The notes beneath the pieces were generated by a model. The model ran no database searches. It was given only the letters and a program-made list of their open reading frames with translations, and had not been told where the DNA came from. A stretch of 64,000 nucleotides of DNA, taken from assembly GCF_900458895.1 (NCBI RefSeq), contig NZ_LR962863.1, forward strand, positions 806,001 to 870,000, written 5' to 3'. Position numbers and translations under genes: made by a program. Shown here piece by piece: positions 1 to 10,937 of this stretch. Position 1 is the first letter of the stretch, and the number at the start of each line of letters is the position of its first letter. Source of the stretch: Staphylococcus schleiferi. Lineage in GTDB: Bacteria; Bacillota; Bacilli; Staphylococcales; Staphylococcaceae.

Positions 1-704
1 CTAATAAACCCAACGCTAAATTATTTATTTTACTTATAGGGGAACGTCCTGAAGAAGTGACAGATATAGAACGCTCTGTTGATGAAGCAGAAGTTGTTCA
101 TTCTACTTTTGATGAACACCCAAAACATCACGTCAAAGTAGCAGAACTTTTATTAGAACGTGCTAAACGTCTCGTAGAAATTGGAGAAGACGTTATTATA
201 TTAATGGATTCTATTACAAGATTAGCGCGTGCTTATAACCTTGTTGTGCCTCCGAGTGGCAGAACTTTATCTGGTGGTTTAGATCCTGCTTCCTTACATG
301 GTCCAAAAACGTTTTTTGGTGCAGCGAGAAATATTGAAGCTGGGGGTAGCTTAACAATTTTAGCGACTGCATTGATTGATACAGGCTCACGTATGGATGA
401 CATGATTTACGAAGAGTTCAAAGGAACAGGTAATATGGAATTACATTTAGACAGAAAACTATCTGAGCGCCGTATTTTTCCTGCGATTGATATTTCAAGA
501 AGCTCTACGCGAAAAGAAGAATTACTACTTCCTAAAAGCGAATTAGATAGCTTATGGCAATTGAGAAATATGTTCTCAATTGCACCTGACTTTACAGAGC
601 GCTTTATTCGAAAATTGAAGCGGACGAAAACGAACGAAGAATTTTTTGAAGTCCTACAAAAAAGCGCAGCCGAAAGTACAAAAACAGGTAAGCCTATTAT
701 TTAA
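1..704 (+). CDS. rho: transcription termination factor Rho, C-terminal part
   Basis: The gene runs in from the left edge; the open frame begins at base 3 and the first visible ATG-like codon at 57 is internal. Rho is a hexameric RNA-dependent ATPase that ends transcription. The visible part holds the ATPase core: LIGERPEEV just after the edge, the Walker B-type segment [15 protein letters not shown], the Q/R-loop region SGRTLSGG and the C-terminal arginine-rich helices ending in KTGKPII. About 233 codons are seen, roughly the last half of the protein. It precedes rpmE2, the usual staphylococcal order. Identity is very sure; the N-terminal RNA-binding domain lies outside the window. Confidence 0.97.
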   Translation, partial: NKPNAKLFILLIGERPEEVTDIERSVDEAEVVHSTFDEHPKHHVKVAELLLERAKRLVEIGEDVIILMDSITRLARAYNLVVPPSGRTLSGGLDPASLHGPKTFFGAARNIEAGGSLTILATALIDTGSRMDDMIYEEFKGTGNMELHLDRKLSERRIFPAIDISRSSTRKEELLLPKSELDSLWQLRNMFSIAPDFTERFIRKLKRTKTNEEFFEVLQKSAAESTKTGKPII

Positions 705-726
705 GTCGAATAATTAAAAAGTAGGG

Positions 727-755
727 TTGCATTTTCGTGATACGCCATTTATAAT
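727..755 (+). promoter_or_regulatory. probable sigma-A promoter of rpmE2
   Basis: TTGCAT at 727-732 and TATAAT at 750-755 are separated by 17 bp. The predicted start lies about 65 nt upstream of the rpmE2 ATG, leaving a leader with the paired-looking stretch around 793-815. The match is by eye only. Confidence 0.55.
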
Positions 756-825
756 ATTTAAGTATTGGGTAAAAACTCACAAATAACTCTGTTCCAGATG
801 GTTCAGGGCAAAGGAGCTGAAAATT

Positions 826-1080
826 ATGAAACAAGGCATTCATCCAGAATACCGTAAAGTCATCTTTTTAGATACAACAACTGATTACAAGTTTTTAAGC
901 GGTTCTACTAAATTTTCAAATGAAACAATGAAATGGGAAGATGGAAATGAATACCCAGTTATTCGTTTAGATATTTCTTCTGATTCACATCCTTTCTACA
1001 CAGGACGCCAAAAGTTTGCTGCTGCAGACGGTCGTGTGGAACGTTTCAACAAAAAATTTGGTCTCAAATCAAACAACTAA
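826..1080 (+). CDS. rpmE2: 50S ribosomal protein L31 type B
   Basis: 84 aa, the usual size of the staphylococcal type B L31, a large-subunit ribosomal protein at the subunit bridge. It starts [19 protein letters not shown] and has the conserved [13 protein letters not shown] segment. It contains no cysteine, so it is the zinc-independent (C-minus) form; in many bacteria this form replaces zinc-binding L31 when zinc is scarce, but here it is the form next to rho. RBS AAGGAG lies at 811-816. A hairpin terminator follows. No Zur-like palindrome is seen in front of it. Confidence 0.95.
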   Translation: MKQGIHPEYRKVIFLDTTTDYKFLSGSTKFSNETMKWEDGNEYPVIRLDISSDSHPFYTGRQKFAAADGRVERFNKKFGLKSNN

Positions 1081-1090
1081 TGCAATATTC

Positions 1091-1121
1091 AAGCATTCTC
1101 TTAGACGAGAATGCTTTTTTA
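1091..1121 (+). terminator. Rho-independent terminator after rpmE2
   Basis: AAGCATTCTC pairs with GAGAATGCTT across a short loop and is followed by TTTTTATT. It closes the rpmE2 unit. Confidence 0.85.
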
Positions 1122-1385
1122 TTCGTTAAGGTCTCTTTGTGTCGCCATTTTGATACATCATGATAAACATGTGCGAACGATTGTAGCAATGATACATAAA
1201 AATTTTAAAGTTCGAGTCTTAGGGGATGAAAGGGTCTCCTATTCTATTTTTAGGTTTTAAATATAGAATACATAGCAGCAGCACTTGTGATTTAACGTGT
1301 TCAGTCGCTAAAATTTAAGTGCAGAATCGATTACAATTTAAGCAAACGAATATTTCATTTTATGATATAATGAAGTGATTTTGTT
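1122..1385. other. intergenic stretch before tdk, no convincing gene
   Basis: About 265 bp. A frame is open from about 1120 to 1260 and could give 29 aa from GTG 1171, ending VLGDERVSYSIFRF, but there is no clear RBS and no recognised family. A TATAAT at 1366-1371 may be the -10 of tdk; no good -35 stands 17 bp upstream. Confidence 0.3.
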
Positions 1386-1406
1386 TTGGAAAAGGTGGAA
1401 AGAACG

Positions 1407-2003
1407 ATGTATGAAGCGTACCATTCAGGTTGGATAGAATGTATTACCGGAAGTATGTTCAGTGGTAAGTCGGAAGAACTGATAAGACGATTACGCAGAG
1501 GTGTTTACGCCAAGCAAAAGGTTATCGTTTTTAAACCGGCCATTGACGACCGCTATCATAAAGAAAAAGTGGTATCACACAATGGTAATGAAATAGAAGC
1601 GATTAATATTTCTAAAGCAAATGAAATATGGCAATATAATTTAAAAGATGTAGACATCATCGGTATTGATGAAATTCAATTTTTTGATCAAGAAATTGTA
1701 GAGATTGCAGAAACACTTGCAGAAAAAGGTTATAGAGTAATTACAGCAGGACTTGATATGGATTTTAGAGGTGAGCCTTTTCATCCTGTTCCTGAAATGC
1801 TTGCTGTAAGTGAACATATTACAAAATTACAAGCAGTATGTGCTGTATGTGGTGCTTCATCAAGTCGGACACAGCGATTAATTGATGGTAAGCCTGCAAA
1901 AGTGGATGATCCGATTATTTTGGTTGGCGCAGACGAACGTTACGAACCGCGTTGTCGTGCGCATCATGTTGTATTACCGAGTGAAGATACTGAGGAGGGA
2001 TAA
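1407..2003 (+). CDS. tdk: thymidine kinase
   Basis: 198 aa. The enzyme phosphorylates thymidine to dTMP in nucleotide salvage. The P-loop reads [14 protein letters not shown] (residues 11-24), the Walker B-like DEIQFF and the lasso/zinc residues CAVCG plus the later EPRCRAHH give the type II (TK1-like) tetramer fold. The frame stays open upstream to TTG 1386, but homologues begin [11 protein letters not shown], and the RBS AAAGGTGG sits correctly for ATG 1407. It is followed after 5 nt by prfA, as in other staphylococci, so the two are likely cotranscribed. Confidence 0.95.
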   Translation: MYEAYHSGWIECITGSMFSGKSEELIRRLRRGVYAKQKVIVFKPAIDDRYHKEKVVSHNGNEIEAINISKANEIWQYNLKDVDIIGIDEIQFFDQEIVEIAETLAEKGYRVITAGLDMDFRGEPFHPVPEMLAVSEHITKLQAVCAVCGASSSRTQRLIDGKPAKVDDPIILVGADERYEPRCRAHHVVLPSEDTEEG

Positions 2004-2008
2004 GAATA

Positions 2009-3086
2009 ATGTTTGATCAATTAGATATCATTGAAGAACGTTATGAGCAATTGAACGAATTGCTAAGTGACCCAGAAGTGGTTAGTGATTCAGATTTATT
2101 GCGCAAATATTCAAAGGAACAATCAGAACTACATAAAACTGTAGAAGTTTATCGTCATTACAAACAAGTGAAAGAAGATATTCAAGAAATTGAATTAATG
2201 CTTTCAGAAACAGATGATAGTGATGAAGTGGCAATGTTAAAAGAAGAAGCTGCAGACTTAAAAGCAGAAGTCCCAGAACTTGAAGAAAAACTCAAATTTT
2301 TATTAATTCCGAAAGATCCTAATGACGAGAAAGATGTTATTGTCGAAGTACGTGCGGCGGCTGGTGGCGATGAAGCTGCCATCTTTGCAGGTGACTTATT
2401 CCGGATGTACTCTAAATTTGCTGAAGCGCACAATTTTAAAACAGAGATTGTGGAAGCAACTGAAAGTGATCACGGTGGATACAAAGAGATTAGTTTCTCC
2501 GTTTCTGGTGATGGTGCCTACAGTAAATTGAAATATGAAAATGGTGCACACCGTGTTCAACGTGTTCCTGAAACAGAATCAGGCGGACGAATTCATACAT
2601 CAACAGCAACTGTTGCTGTACTACCAGAAGTAGAAGATGTAGAAATAGAAATTCGCAATGAAGATTTGAAAATCGATACGTATCGTTCAAGTGGTGCAGG
2701 TGGGCAACACGTCAATACTACTGACTCAGCTGTACGTATTACACACTTGCCAACAGGTGTAATTGCGACATCTTCTGAAAAATCACAAATTCAAAAACCG
2801 TGAAAAAGCGATGAAAGTTTTAAAAGCGCGTCTTTATGATATGAAAGTTCAAGAGGAACAACAGAAATACGCAGCACAAAGAAAGTCAGCTGTTGGGACA
2901 GGGGACCGTTCTGAGCGTATTCGAACATATAATTATCCTCAAAGTCGTGTGACGGACCATCGAATTGGTTTAACGTTACAAAAGTTAGATCAAATCATGG
3001 AAGGAAAATTAGACGAAGTCGTCGATGCATTAACAATGCATGAACAAACAGAAAAGTTGAAAGAGCTTAATTCTGGTGAACTATAA
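2009..3086 (+). pseudogene. prfA: peptide chain release factor 1 (RF1), broken by one frameshift as written
   Basis: RF1 reads UAA and UAG and triggers peptide release. The first frame (2009-2803) holds the coiled-coil N-terminus, the stop-codon recognition region [12 protein letters not shown] and the catalytic GGQ (near residue 231) in [10 protein letters not shown]. At an A-run, 2793-2797, five A stand where four are needed: after KSQIQ the expected [15 protein letters not shown] continues only in the next frame, up to 3086. Removing one A restores a 358-aa protein, the normal length. RF1 is essential, so an uncorrected sequencing insertion is the simplest reading; the gene is probably intact in the cell. 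prmC overlaps its end. Confidence 0.93.
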
Positions 3087-3918
3087 TCAGTGGATAAAAG
3101 ACGCTAAACAGAAAATGGCGGCACAAGGCTATGAAGAAAATGCTGTCGAATGGCTTGTGATGGACTTATGTCAATGGTCTCGGACTCAGATGATTTTGAA
3201 TGAAAAAGACGTTTTATCGCAAGATAGATTGAAGCAACTTGAGCAAGGTTTGTCATTATTGTTAAAAGGAATGCCTGTTCAATATGTGGTGGAACAAGCG
3301 CATTTTTATGGACGTATTTTTAAAGTCAATCCTAATGTATTAATTCCAAGACCTGAAACAGAAGAAGTAGTGCATTACTTTTTGAATCAAATTAAACCGA
3401 ACATGACCGTTGCTGATGTGGGTGTAGGTAGTGGTATTATTGCAGTGACTTTAAAAGCAGAAATGAATGAATTAATTGTCTATGGTAGCGATATTTCAAA
3501 GCCTGCCTTATCTGTTGCTCAAAAGAATGCAAAAAAGCATAACTGTGAGATTCATTTTATGGAAGGCGATGCACTTAAACCGTACATTGAACGAGGTATT
3601 CAATTGGAAGGTTTAATTTCAAATCCGCCTTATATTAGTAAAGATGAAGTGAATGTGATGGGAAAAGATGTACTAGAATTTGAACCTCATTTAGCACTTT
3701 TTGCTGAGGAACAAGGCTATCAAGTTTATAAAGCACTGATCCGCGATTTACCTTCTGTTATGTGTGACGGTGCACCTGTTGTGTTTGAAATCGGATATCA
3801 ACAAGGGGAATTTTTAACCCAACTGATGCAATCGTGGTTTCCTCATATTAAAACGCAAGTGATTAACGACATTAACGGTCAACCACGTATCTTCACATTT
3901 AACTGGCACAAGATTTAA
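3076..3918 (+). CDS. prmC: peptide chain release factor N5-glutamine methyltransferase
   Basis: 280 aa, SAM-dependent enzyme that methylates the glutamine of the GGQ motif in release factors. The N-terminal helical domain is followed by the Rossmann fold with [15 protein letters not shown] (near residues 113-127) and the signature NPPYI (near 183-187) that binds the glutamine side chain. The GTG start at 3076 overlaps the last 11 bp of prfA in another frame, which suggests translational coupling with its own substrate protein. Product length and all motifs are normal. Confidence 0.95.
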   Translation: MNYNQWIKDAKQKMAAQGYEENAVEWLVMDLCQWSRTQMILNEKDVLSQDRLKQLEQGLSLLLKGMPVQYVVEQAHFYGRIFKVNPNVLIPRPETEEVVHYFLNQIKPNMTVADVGVGSGIIAVTLKAEMNELIVYGSDISKPALSVAQKNAKKHNCEIHFMEGDALKPYIERGIQLEGLISNPPYISKDEVNVMGKDVLEFEPHLALFAEEQGYQVYKALIRDLPSVMCDGAPVVFEIGYQQGEFLTQLMQSWFPHIKTQVINDINGQPRIFTFNWHKI

Positions 3919-3934
3919 AATTTTATATTTCATC

Positions 3935-4005
3935 TAAATAAAAGGGGTGAGGCATAGAGATCCGTCATCGAGGTATGGATTTCAGTCTTACACCTTTTTT
4001 ATTTT
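3935..4005 (+). promoter_or_regulatory. imperfect hairpin between prmC and the Sua5 gene
   Basis: AAAAGGGGTGAG near 3940 can pair, with one mismatch and one G-U, with CTTACACCTTTT near 3987-4000, followed by a T-rich run. It could be a weak terminator or attenuator; the loop is about 35 nt. Only the sequence supports it. Confidence 0.35.
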
Positions 4006-4040
4006 GTAGTAAAATATGAGGAAAGGAGAGGTGGCTTTCA

Positions 4041-5093
4041 ATGAAGGAAACCAAAATATGGGATGTCCGTAACTATACAACGTGTTTAAACACATATCCC
4101 GAGTTAGATGCAATTATTGAGACTTATCGACGAGGAGGGCTTGTCGTTTTACCAACTGAAACGGTATACGGTTTAGGCGGAAACGCGAGAGACGATGAAG
4201 CTGTTCGTAAAATATATGAAGCAAAGGGGCGCCCATCTGATAATCCATTAATCGTGCATATCTATGATACGGATCAACTTGATGATTTTGTATCGTCCAT
4301 ATCTGATGCTACAAAAAGGTTAATGGAAGCATTTTGGCCAGGTCCCATTACTTTTATTTTGCCTTTGAAAAAAGGTTATTTATGTGAACGTGTGACGGGC
4401 GGATTGGATTCTGTAGCTGTTCGCATGCCAAGTCATCCAGTAGCAAGGGCGCTGTTGGAAGCCGTTGACTTACCTATCGCTGCGCCAAGCGCAAATCTTA
4501 GTGGTCGTCCGTCACCGACAACGTTTGAACATGCATATGAAGACTTGAATCACCGGGTTGATGGTATCATTCAATCCACTCAGAGTGACGCGGGATTAGA
4601 AAGTACAGTACTGGATTGTACTTCCTTCCCATTTCGTATTGCGCGTCCTGGAACGATTACGAGAAGCATGTTGAATGAAGTCATGCCTTTAGCGATTGAT
4701 GAACATCAAATAGCAGCAACAGAGAAACCAATTGCGCCGGGGATGAAATACAAGCATTACGCGCCGAATACACCGCTAAAGATTATCCAGCAAATTAATG
4801 CACCGATTAGAAAAGAAGCGCACGAAGATTGGTCAAAAATTGCTTTTATAGTACCTAAAAATAAAATTCCTTTTTTACCAAAAGAAGCAAAAGTTTTAGT
4901 TATCAGTGAAGATGAAAATGATATAAAAGGTGCGAACCACCATCTTTATAGTATTTTACATCAATTGGATCAAATGCCATCCATTGAACTGGCTTATATT
5001 TTTGGTTATGAAGATAATTTTGAAACGGAAGCTTTAAGAAATCGTATGTTAAAAGCAGCAAATCAACAAGTGATAAAGGATGAAACACTATGA
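4041..5093 (+). CDS. ywlC: L-threonylcarbamoyladenylate synthase (Sua5/YwlC)
   Basis: 350 aa. It makes threonylcarbamoyl-AMP from threonine, bicarbonate and ATP, the first step of the t6A modification at position 37 of ANN-decoding tRNAs. The N-terminal YrdC domain (about residues 15-205) shows the motifs LPTETVYGLGG, KGRPSDNPL and SANLSGRPSPT; a linker with APGMKYKHYAP leads to the C-terminal Sua5 domain (about 230-345). The two-domain length identifies the Sua5 rather than the short TsaC type. The stop overlaps the next gene by 4 bp (ATGA), so they are one operon. Confidence 0.94.
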   Translation: MKETKIWDVRNYTTCLNTYPELDAIIETYRRGGLVVLPTETVYGLGGNARDDEAVRKIYEAKGRPSDNPLIVHIYDTDQLDDFVSSISDATKRLMEAFWPGPITFILPLKKGYLCERVTGGLDSVAVRMPSHPVARALLEAVDLPIAAPSANLSGRPSPTTFEHAYEDLNHRVDGIIQSTQSDAGLESTVLDCTSFPFRIARPGTITRSMLNEVMPLAIDEHQIAATEKPIAPGMKYKHYAPNTPLKIIQQINAPIRKEAHEDWSKIAFIVPKNKIPFLPKEAKVLVISEDENDIKGANHHLYSILHQLDQMPSIELAYIFGYEDNFETEALRNRMLKAANQQVIKDETL

Positions 5094-5515
5094 AAATTGT
5101 TTTTGTTTGTACAGGTAATACGTGCAGAAGTCCAATGGCAGAAGGAATTGCTAAAAAGCTAATGCCAGAAGTAGAAGTTGTTTCTAGAGGATTAATGGCG
5201 CAACAAGGTGCGCCGATTGCTCAGCATAGTCAACAACTCATAGAACGTCATGGTTTTGATGTTCATGGTGAAGCGGAGCGCTTTACGGATGAAGATACAA
5301 AAGCAGATTTAATATTAACGATGACACCAGAACATGAAAGCATGATTCGCTCAATGTACGGGAATCAGGTTAACGTGGCGACATTGAGTGAATATGTAGG
5401 CGAAAATCAAGTCGTTAATGATCCTTTTAGTTCAGGCTATGAAACTTATGAAAAAACCTTTGATCAACTTTGGGATCTCATACAAAAGTTAAAAGATAAA
5501 TTAATGGCAGAATAA
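5090..5515 (+). CDS. ywlE: low molecular weight protein arginine phosphatase (YwlE/PtpB type)
   Basis: 141 aa. The P-loop CTGNTCRSP at residues 7-15 and the distal NDPFSSGYETY acid motif define the low-molecular-weight phosphatase family. Threonine right after the catalytic cysteine (C-T-G-N-T) is typical of YwlE-like arginine phosphatases, which undo McsB arginine phosphorylation; the S. aureus homologue is PtpB. Substrate choice is inferred from family and position after ywlC. It overlaps ywlC by 4 bp. Confidence 0.9.
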   Translation: MKIVFVCTGNTCRSPMAEGIAKKLMPEVEVVSRGLMAQQGAPIAQHSQQLIERHGFDVHGEAERFTDEDTKADLILTMTPEHESMIRSMYGNQVNVATLSEYVGENQVVNDPFSSGYETYEKTFDQLWDLIQKLKDKLMAE

Positions 5516-5634
5516 TTAAGTAATCAGTATAAGTTGAAGAAAAAATAAGTTATAATAAGGGGCGTATAGCATGTTTTTACAGTTCTTTAATTATTGTTTT
5601 TTCGCTCATACGTATACTTTAAGGGGGTTACAAT

Positions 5635-6162
5635 ATGAAGGCATTAAATCAATTATTAGAAGAACTTCAGGCCCAATCGTTTTTTAAAAAAGGTGAAGTT
5701 TGTGTCATCGGTTGTTCAACATCAGAGGTTCAAGGTGATCGGATTGGGACGACAGGTTCTTTAGAAGTTGCTGAGACCATTTTTAAATCGCTTGTTAAAG
5801 TTCAACAAGAAACAGGTGTCGCTTTTGCATTTCAGGGTTGTGAACACATTAATCGTGCAATCACAATTGAAAAAAAGGACTTTGATCCTTACCTGATGAC
5901 TGAAGTTTCTGTCGTACCGGACACGCATGCAGGAGGCTCATTGTCCACATATGCTTATCGTCATATGGATGAACCGATTGTCGTTGAATATATTAAAGCA
6001 GATTCAGGCATTGATATTGGTCAAACTTTAATCGGAATGCATCTTAAACACGTAGCAGTCCCTGTTCGTACATCAGTGAAGCAAATTGGTGAAGCTATCG
6101 TGACCGTGGCTAAAACAAGACCTAAAAAAATCGGAGGCGAACGTGCTAAATATCAACTATAA
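5635..6162 (+). CDS. UPF0340/TIGR01440 family protein (YwlG-like)
   Basis: 175 aa of the conserved DUF436 family, found next to glyA in Firmicutes. Visible conserved stretches are [12 protein letters not shown] (near residues 63-74), [15 protein letters not shown] and the lysine-rich end [12 protein letters not shown]. No catalytic role is established; the cysteine/histidine in GCEH suggests an enzyme or metal site, which is inference. A strong RBS (AAGGGGG, 5622-5628) precedes the ATG. It lies 20 nt upstream of glyA, so cotranscription is likely. Confidence 0.85.
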   Translation: MKALNQLLEELQAQSFFKKGEVCVIGCSTSEVQGDRIGTTGSLEVAETIFKSLVKVQQETGVAFAFQGCEHINRAITIEKKDFDPYLMTEVSVVPDTHAGGSLSTYAYRHMDEPIVVEYIKADSGIDIGQTLIGMHLKHVAVPVRTSVKQIGEAIVTVAKTRPKKIGGERAKYQL

Positions 6163-6182
6163 AAGAAAAGAGGGAATTGTCT

Positions 6183-7421
6183 ATGTCATTTATTGCAAAA
6201 CAAGATAAGTCTGTATTTGAGATTATTCAAAAAGAGTTTGATCGTCAAAACAGTAACATTGAATTAATTGCATCAGAAAACTTCGTATCTGAAGCAGTAA
6301 TGGAAGCTCAAGGTTCAGTCATGACGAACAAATATGCTGAGGGGTATCCTGGACGTCGTTATTATGGTGGCTGTGTTTTTGTTGACCAAACTGAACAACT
6401 TGCTATTGATAGAGCGAAAGCGCTTTTCAATGCTGAACATGTTAACGTACAACCGCATTCAGGTTCACAAGCGAACATGGCAGTCTATCTTGTAGCACTA
6501 GAGCACGGAGATACAGTGCTAGGTATGAATTTAAGTCATGGTGGACATTTAACACATGGCGCACCTGTTAACTTTAGTGGTAAATTTTACAATTTCGTAG
6601 AGTACGGTGTCACTAAAGATGAAGAGCATATCGATTATGAAGAAGTGCGCAAATTGGCAAAAGAACATCAACCTAAGCTGATTGTAGCAGGTGCTTCAGC
6701 ATATTCACGTGCAATTGATTTCAAAAAGTTTAAAGAAATTGCGGATGAAGTCGGTGCCAAACTAATGGTCGATATGGCGCATATCGCAGGACTTGTAGCT
6801 GCTGGCTTACACCAAAACCCTGTTGAATATGCAGATTTCGTAACGACAACAACACATAAAACATTACGCGGCCCTCGTGGTGGTATGATTTTATGTAAAG
6901 AAGAATATAAAAAAGATATTGATAAAACAATTTTCCCTGGTATCCAAGGTGGACCGTTAGAGCACGTTATTGCTGGTAAAGCTGTCGCATTTGGTGAAGC
7001 GTTACAACCAGAATTTAAAACGTACCAACAACAAGTCATTAAAAATGCACAAACACTTGCAAAAACATTACAAGATAACGGCTTTAGAATTGTATCTGGT
7101 GGCACTGACAACCATTTAATCTCTGTAGACGTTAAAGGTTCAGTTGGTATCACAGGTAAAGTTGCAGAAGAAGCACTTGATGAAATCGGTATTACTTGTA
7201 ATAAAAACACAATTCCGTTTGATCAAGAAAAACCATTTGTTACTAGCGGTATCCGCTTAGGTACACCTGCAGCAACAACACGTGGTTTTGATGAAAAAGC
7301 ATTTGAAGAAGTTGGACATATTATAAGTGATGTACTTAAAAATCACGAAGATCAAAAAGTTTTAGAAGAAGCAAAAAAACGCGTAAAAACTTTGACAGAG
7401 CAATTCCCTTTATATCAATAA
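6183..7421 (+). CDS. glyA: serine hydroxymethyltransferase
   Basis: 412 aa, PLP enzyme that converts serine plus tetrahydrofolate to glycine and 5,10-methylene-THF, the main source of one-carbon units. The PLP lysine lies in [14 protein letters not shown]; other family marks are [32 protein letters not shown] and [17 protein letters not shown] at 6177 is in frame, but homologues and the RBS GAGGG at 6171-6175 favour ATG 6183. upp follows after 33 nt. Intact and of standard length. Confidence 0.97.
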   Translation: MSFIAKQDKSVFEIIQKEFDRQNSNIELIASENFVSEAVMEAQGSVMTNKYAEGYPGRRYYGGCVFVDQTEQLAIDRAKALFNAEHVNVQPHSGSQANMAVYLVALEHGDTVLGMNLSHGGHLTHGAPVNFSGKFYNFVEYGVTKDEEHIDYEEVRKLAKEHQPKLIVAGASAYSRAIDFKKFKEIADEVGAKLMVDMAHIAGLVAAGLHQNPVEYADFVTTTTHKTLRGPRGGMILCKEEYKKDIDKTIFPGIQGGPLEHVIAGKAVAFGEALQPEFKTYQQQVIKNAQTLAKTLQDNGFRIVSGGTDNHLISVDVKGSVGITGKVAEEALDEIGITCNKNTIPFDQEKPFVTSGIRLGTPAATTRGFDEKAFEEVGHIISDVLKNHEDQKVLEEAKKRVKTLTEQFPLYQ

Positions 7422-7454
7422 ACAGATTAATTTATAACAAACGGAGGCAATAAA

Positions 7455-8084
7455 ATGGGTAAAGTACATGTTTTTGATCACCCTTTAATTCAACATAAAC
7501 TGAGCTATATCCGCGATGTGAATACAGGTACCAAAGCATTTCGAGAATTAGTTGATGAAGTAGGTATGCTGATGGCATATGAGGTGACACGAGATTTGGA
7601 ACTTCAAGAAGTTGAAATCGAAACGCCTGTAACTACTGCAGTTGCGAAGCGTTTATCAGGAAAAAAACTTGCATTTGTTCCTATTTTGCGCGCAGGTTTA
7701 GGCATGACGACAGGTATTTTAAATTTGGTTCCAGCTGCTCGAATTGGGCACGTGGGGCTTTATAGAGATCCTGAAACACTCAAAGCTGTCGAATACTTTG
7801 TAAAATTGCCACAAGATATTGAAGAGCGTGAAATTATCGTTGTTGACCCAATGCTTGCAACAGGTGCTTCAGCAATCGAAGCGATTAATTCATTGAAAAA
7901 GCGTGGTGCAAAGCACATTCGTTTCATGTGTCTTATTGCTGCCCCTGAAGGCGTTGAAAAACTCCAAGCAGCATATGAAGATGTGGATATCTTTATTGCC
8001 GCACTCGATGAAAAATTAGATGAAAATGCATATATCATTCCAGGTCTCGGTGATGCAGGAGACCGCCTATTCGGTACAAAATAA
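7455..8084 (+). CDS. upp: uracil phosphoribosyltransferase
   Basis: 209 aa. It forms UMP from uracil and PRPP in pyrimidine salvage. The PRPP-binding loop reads [12 protein letters not shown] (near residues 130-141), and the uracil-binding end reads [21 protein letters not shown] at 7443-7447. Family length is 209, so the gene is complete. It sits between glyA and the UDP-GlcNAc epimerase, as usual in staphylococci. Confidence 0.97.
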   Translation: MGKVHVFDHPLIQHKLSYIRDVNTGTKAFRELVDEVGMLMAYEVTRDLELQEVEIETPVTTAVAKRLSGKKLAFVPILRAGLGMTTGILNLVPAARIGHVGLYRDPETLKAVEYFVKLPQDIEEREIIVVDPMLATGASAIEAINSLKKRGAKHIRFMCLIAAPEGVEKLQAAYEDVDIFIAALDEKLDENAYIIPGLGDAGDRLFGTK

Positions 8085-8106
8085 TTCATAATAAGGAGCT
8101 TTTGTA

Positions 8107-9243
8107 ATGAAAAGGATTATGACGATTTTTGGTACTAGGCCAGAAGCCATCAAAATGGCACCTCTTGTTTTGCAGCTTAAAAAAGATGAACAACTCGAAC
8201 CGATAGTCGTTGTCACAGCCCAACATCGTGAAATGTTAGACTCTGTGTTGGATACTTTTGGCATCGAACCGGATTACGATTTAAATGTCATGAAGCAAGG
8301 ACAAACGTTATCAGAAGTGACGTCACGCGTACTTACAGGTTTAGAAAGTGTCATTAAGCAAGCCAAACCGGATATGATTTTGGTTCATGGAGATACAACA
8401 ACAACGTTTGCGGGCAGTCTCGCTGCTTTTTATAACGAAATCAGTATTGGCCATGTTGAAGCGGGATTACGAACTTGGAATAAGTACTCTCCGTTTCCTG
8501 AAGAGATGAATCGTCAAATGACAGGTGTCATGGCAGATATTCATTTTGCACCTACTGAACAAGCAGCGCAAAATCTTTTGAATGAAAAGAAAGATCCCAA
8601 TACAGTTGTTGTTACTGGGAATACGGCAATCGATGCTATGCATACAACAGTTGACGATCAATATCAATCTGAAATCATTCAACGGCACCAAGGTAAACGC
8701 ATCATACTGCTAACAGCACATCGTCGAGAAAACATAGGGGCACCTATGGAAAATATCTTTAAGGCAGTTAGACGAATCGTGGAAGAAGTAGAAGATGCAG
8801 TTATCGTCTATCCAATGCATAAAAATCCAAGAGTTCGTGAAATCGCGTATCGTCATTTAAATGATCACGAACGTATTGAATTAATTGAGCCGCTTGAAGT
8901 GGTAGATTTTCATAATTTCGCGCATCAAGCACATTTTATTTTAACGGATTCCGGCGGTGTTCAAGAGGAAGCGCCGTCATTAGGAAAACCTGTACTCGTT
9001 TTAAGAGACACGACTGAACGACCTGAAGGGGTTGAAGCGGGGACACTTAAACTTGTAGGTACCGAAGAAAATGATGTGTATGAAGCAACAAAAGCATTAT
9101 TAACAGATGAATCACTTTATCAAGAAATGAGTATCGCTCAAAATCCATATGGTGACGGTCAAGCCTCAAAACGTATTTGTGAGAACATTAAATATATGTA
9201 TGGCTTAATCGAAGAAAAACCAGAAGGCTTTAAAGTGAAGTAA
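8107..9243 (+). CDS. mnaA: UDP-N-acetylglucosamine 2-epimerase (non-hydrolysing)
   Basis: 378 aa. The enzyme interconverts UDP-GlcNAc and UDP-ManNAc; the ManNAc is used for the linkage unit of wall teichoic acid and for some capsules. GT-B fold marks are FGTRPEAIKMAPL at the N-terminus, VHGDTTTTFAGS, the catalytic-region HVEAGLRTW, TAHRRENIG and the sugar-nucleotide site LTDSGGVQEEAP. Same family as WecB. It begins 22 nt after upp and ends before the ATP synthase promoter. Confidence 0.95.
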   Translation: MKRIMTIFGTRPEAIKMAPLVLQLKKDEQLEPIVVVTAQHREMLDSVLDTFGIEPDYDLNVMKQGQTLSEVTSRVLTGLESVIKQAKPDMILVHGDTTTTFAGSLAAFYNEISIGHVEAGLRTWNKYSPFPEEMNRQMTGVMADIHFAPTEQAAQNLLNEKKDPNTVVVTGNTAIDAMHTTVDDQYQSEIIQRHQGKRIILLTAHRRENIGAPMENIFKAVRRIVEEVEDAVIVYPMHKNPRVREIAYRHLNDHERIELIEPLEVVDFHNFAHQAHFILTDSGGVQEEAPSLGKPVLVLRDTTERPEGVEAGTLKLVGTEENDVYEATKALLTDESLYQEMSIAQNPYGDGQASKRICENIKYMYGLIEEKPEGFKVK

Positions 9244-9316
9244 TCAAATATGGGGGTCAAATGTGTCAAAATTGTGACAATTTAGAGTACAAAATCAAAG
9301 CCTTTTCACTGTGCAA

Positions 9317-9345
9317 TTGACACGCTTTTCCCCCTATATTATCAT
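9317..9345 (+). promoter_or_regulatory. probable promoter of the ATP synthase operon
   Basis: TTGACA at 9317-9322 and TATCAT at 9340-9345 are 17 bp apart. It lies in the 151-bp gap between mnaA and atpI and is the only good -35/-10 pair seen there. Confidence 0.55.
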
Positions 9346-9394
9346 GAAAGTTGTATGTGTGGAACGGTTTTCAAAATTGTGTCTTTAGGCAGAA

Positions 9395-9772
9395 ATGAGG
9401 CTCAATATGAATCGTTTTTCTAAAATGTTTCAGCCGTTTTTAACATATTACTCTACGATTTTAGTAGGGCTTTTAATCCTATATGTTTTCAAGATCCAAC
9501 CACCAATTGTACTTGGGCTCATCGTAGGAATAATTGCATCCATTGCGAATACATGTATTTTTGAATACTATTTAAAGCGATCAAAGAAAACCAATGTTGG
9601 TCACATTTCAACTGGAAGTGGTTGGCGATTTTTAATCGCAATTTTAGCATGTATTGGATGGGTATTCTTTCAAGCACAAATACATATTCTTGGCGTCTTG
9701 ATAGGGTTGATGGTTTCATATGTGTTAATGGTTTTTCGTCCTTTTATTAAGAACGAAAAAGACGAATTATAA
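9395..9772 (+). CDS. atpI: ATP synthase protein I
   Basis: 125 aa with four predicted membrane helices (about residues 17-35, 36-55, 70-90 and 92-112). AtpI is a small helper that assists assembly of the c-ring in other bacteria; it is not part of the finished enzyme. Little sequence is strictly conserved, so the call rests on position directly before atpB, size and topology. ATG 9395 and ATG 9407 are both possible starts. Confidence 0.8.
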   Translation: MRLNMNRFSKMFQPFLTYYSTILVGLLILYVFKIQPPIVLGLIVGIIASIANTCIFEYYLKRSKKTNVGHISTGSGWRFLIAILACIGWVFFQAQIHILGVLIGLMVSYVLMVFRPFIKNEKDEL

Positions 9773-9777
9773 TTTGA

Positions 9778-10518
<741 letters not shown>

Positions 10519-10523
10519 AATAA

Positions 10524-10778
<255 letters not shown>

Positions 10779-10937
10779 TAACAGCGCAAATTAGACGCAC
10801 GACATTCTCAAGACATGTGTGTTGCCCTACAATACATGCGTAACATGTGTCATAGGCGAGGTCTAGTATTGATTAGACTTTCGCCGTTCGTATTTATTGT
10901 TTAATAGATGAAATGGTTGAAAGGAGTGTACATCATA
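10779..10937 (+). other. structured gap between atpE and atpF
   Basis: About 160 bp without a gene. GCGAGGTCTA at 10857-10866 can pair with TAGACTTTCGC at 10876-10886 with one bulge, and ACATGTGT-type repeats occur at 10815-10822 and 10844-10851. No T-run follows, so it is not a terminator. It may stabilise or separate the atpE message, whose product is needed in excess; that role is inference. Confidence 0.4.

Noticed and set aside
2763-3086. Separate small gene after prfA.
   Set aside because: It is the C-terminal third of RF1 displaced by a one-base insertion.
6668-7210. 180-aa frame antisense to glyA.
   Set aside because: Shadow of a conserved gene; no RBS, cysteine/serine-rich composition typical of antisense frames.
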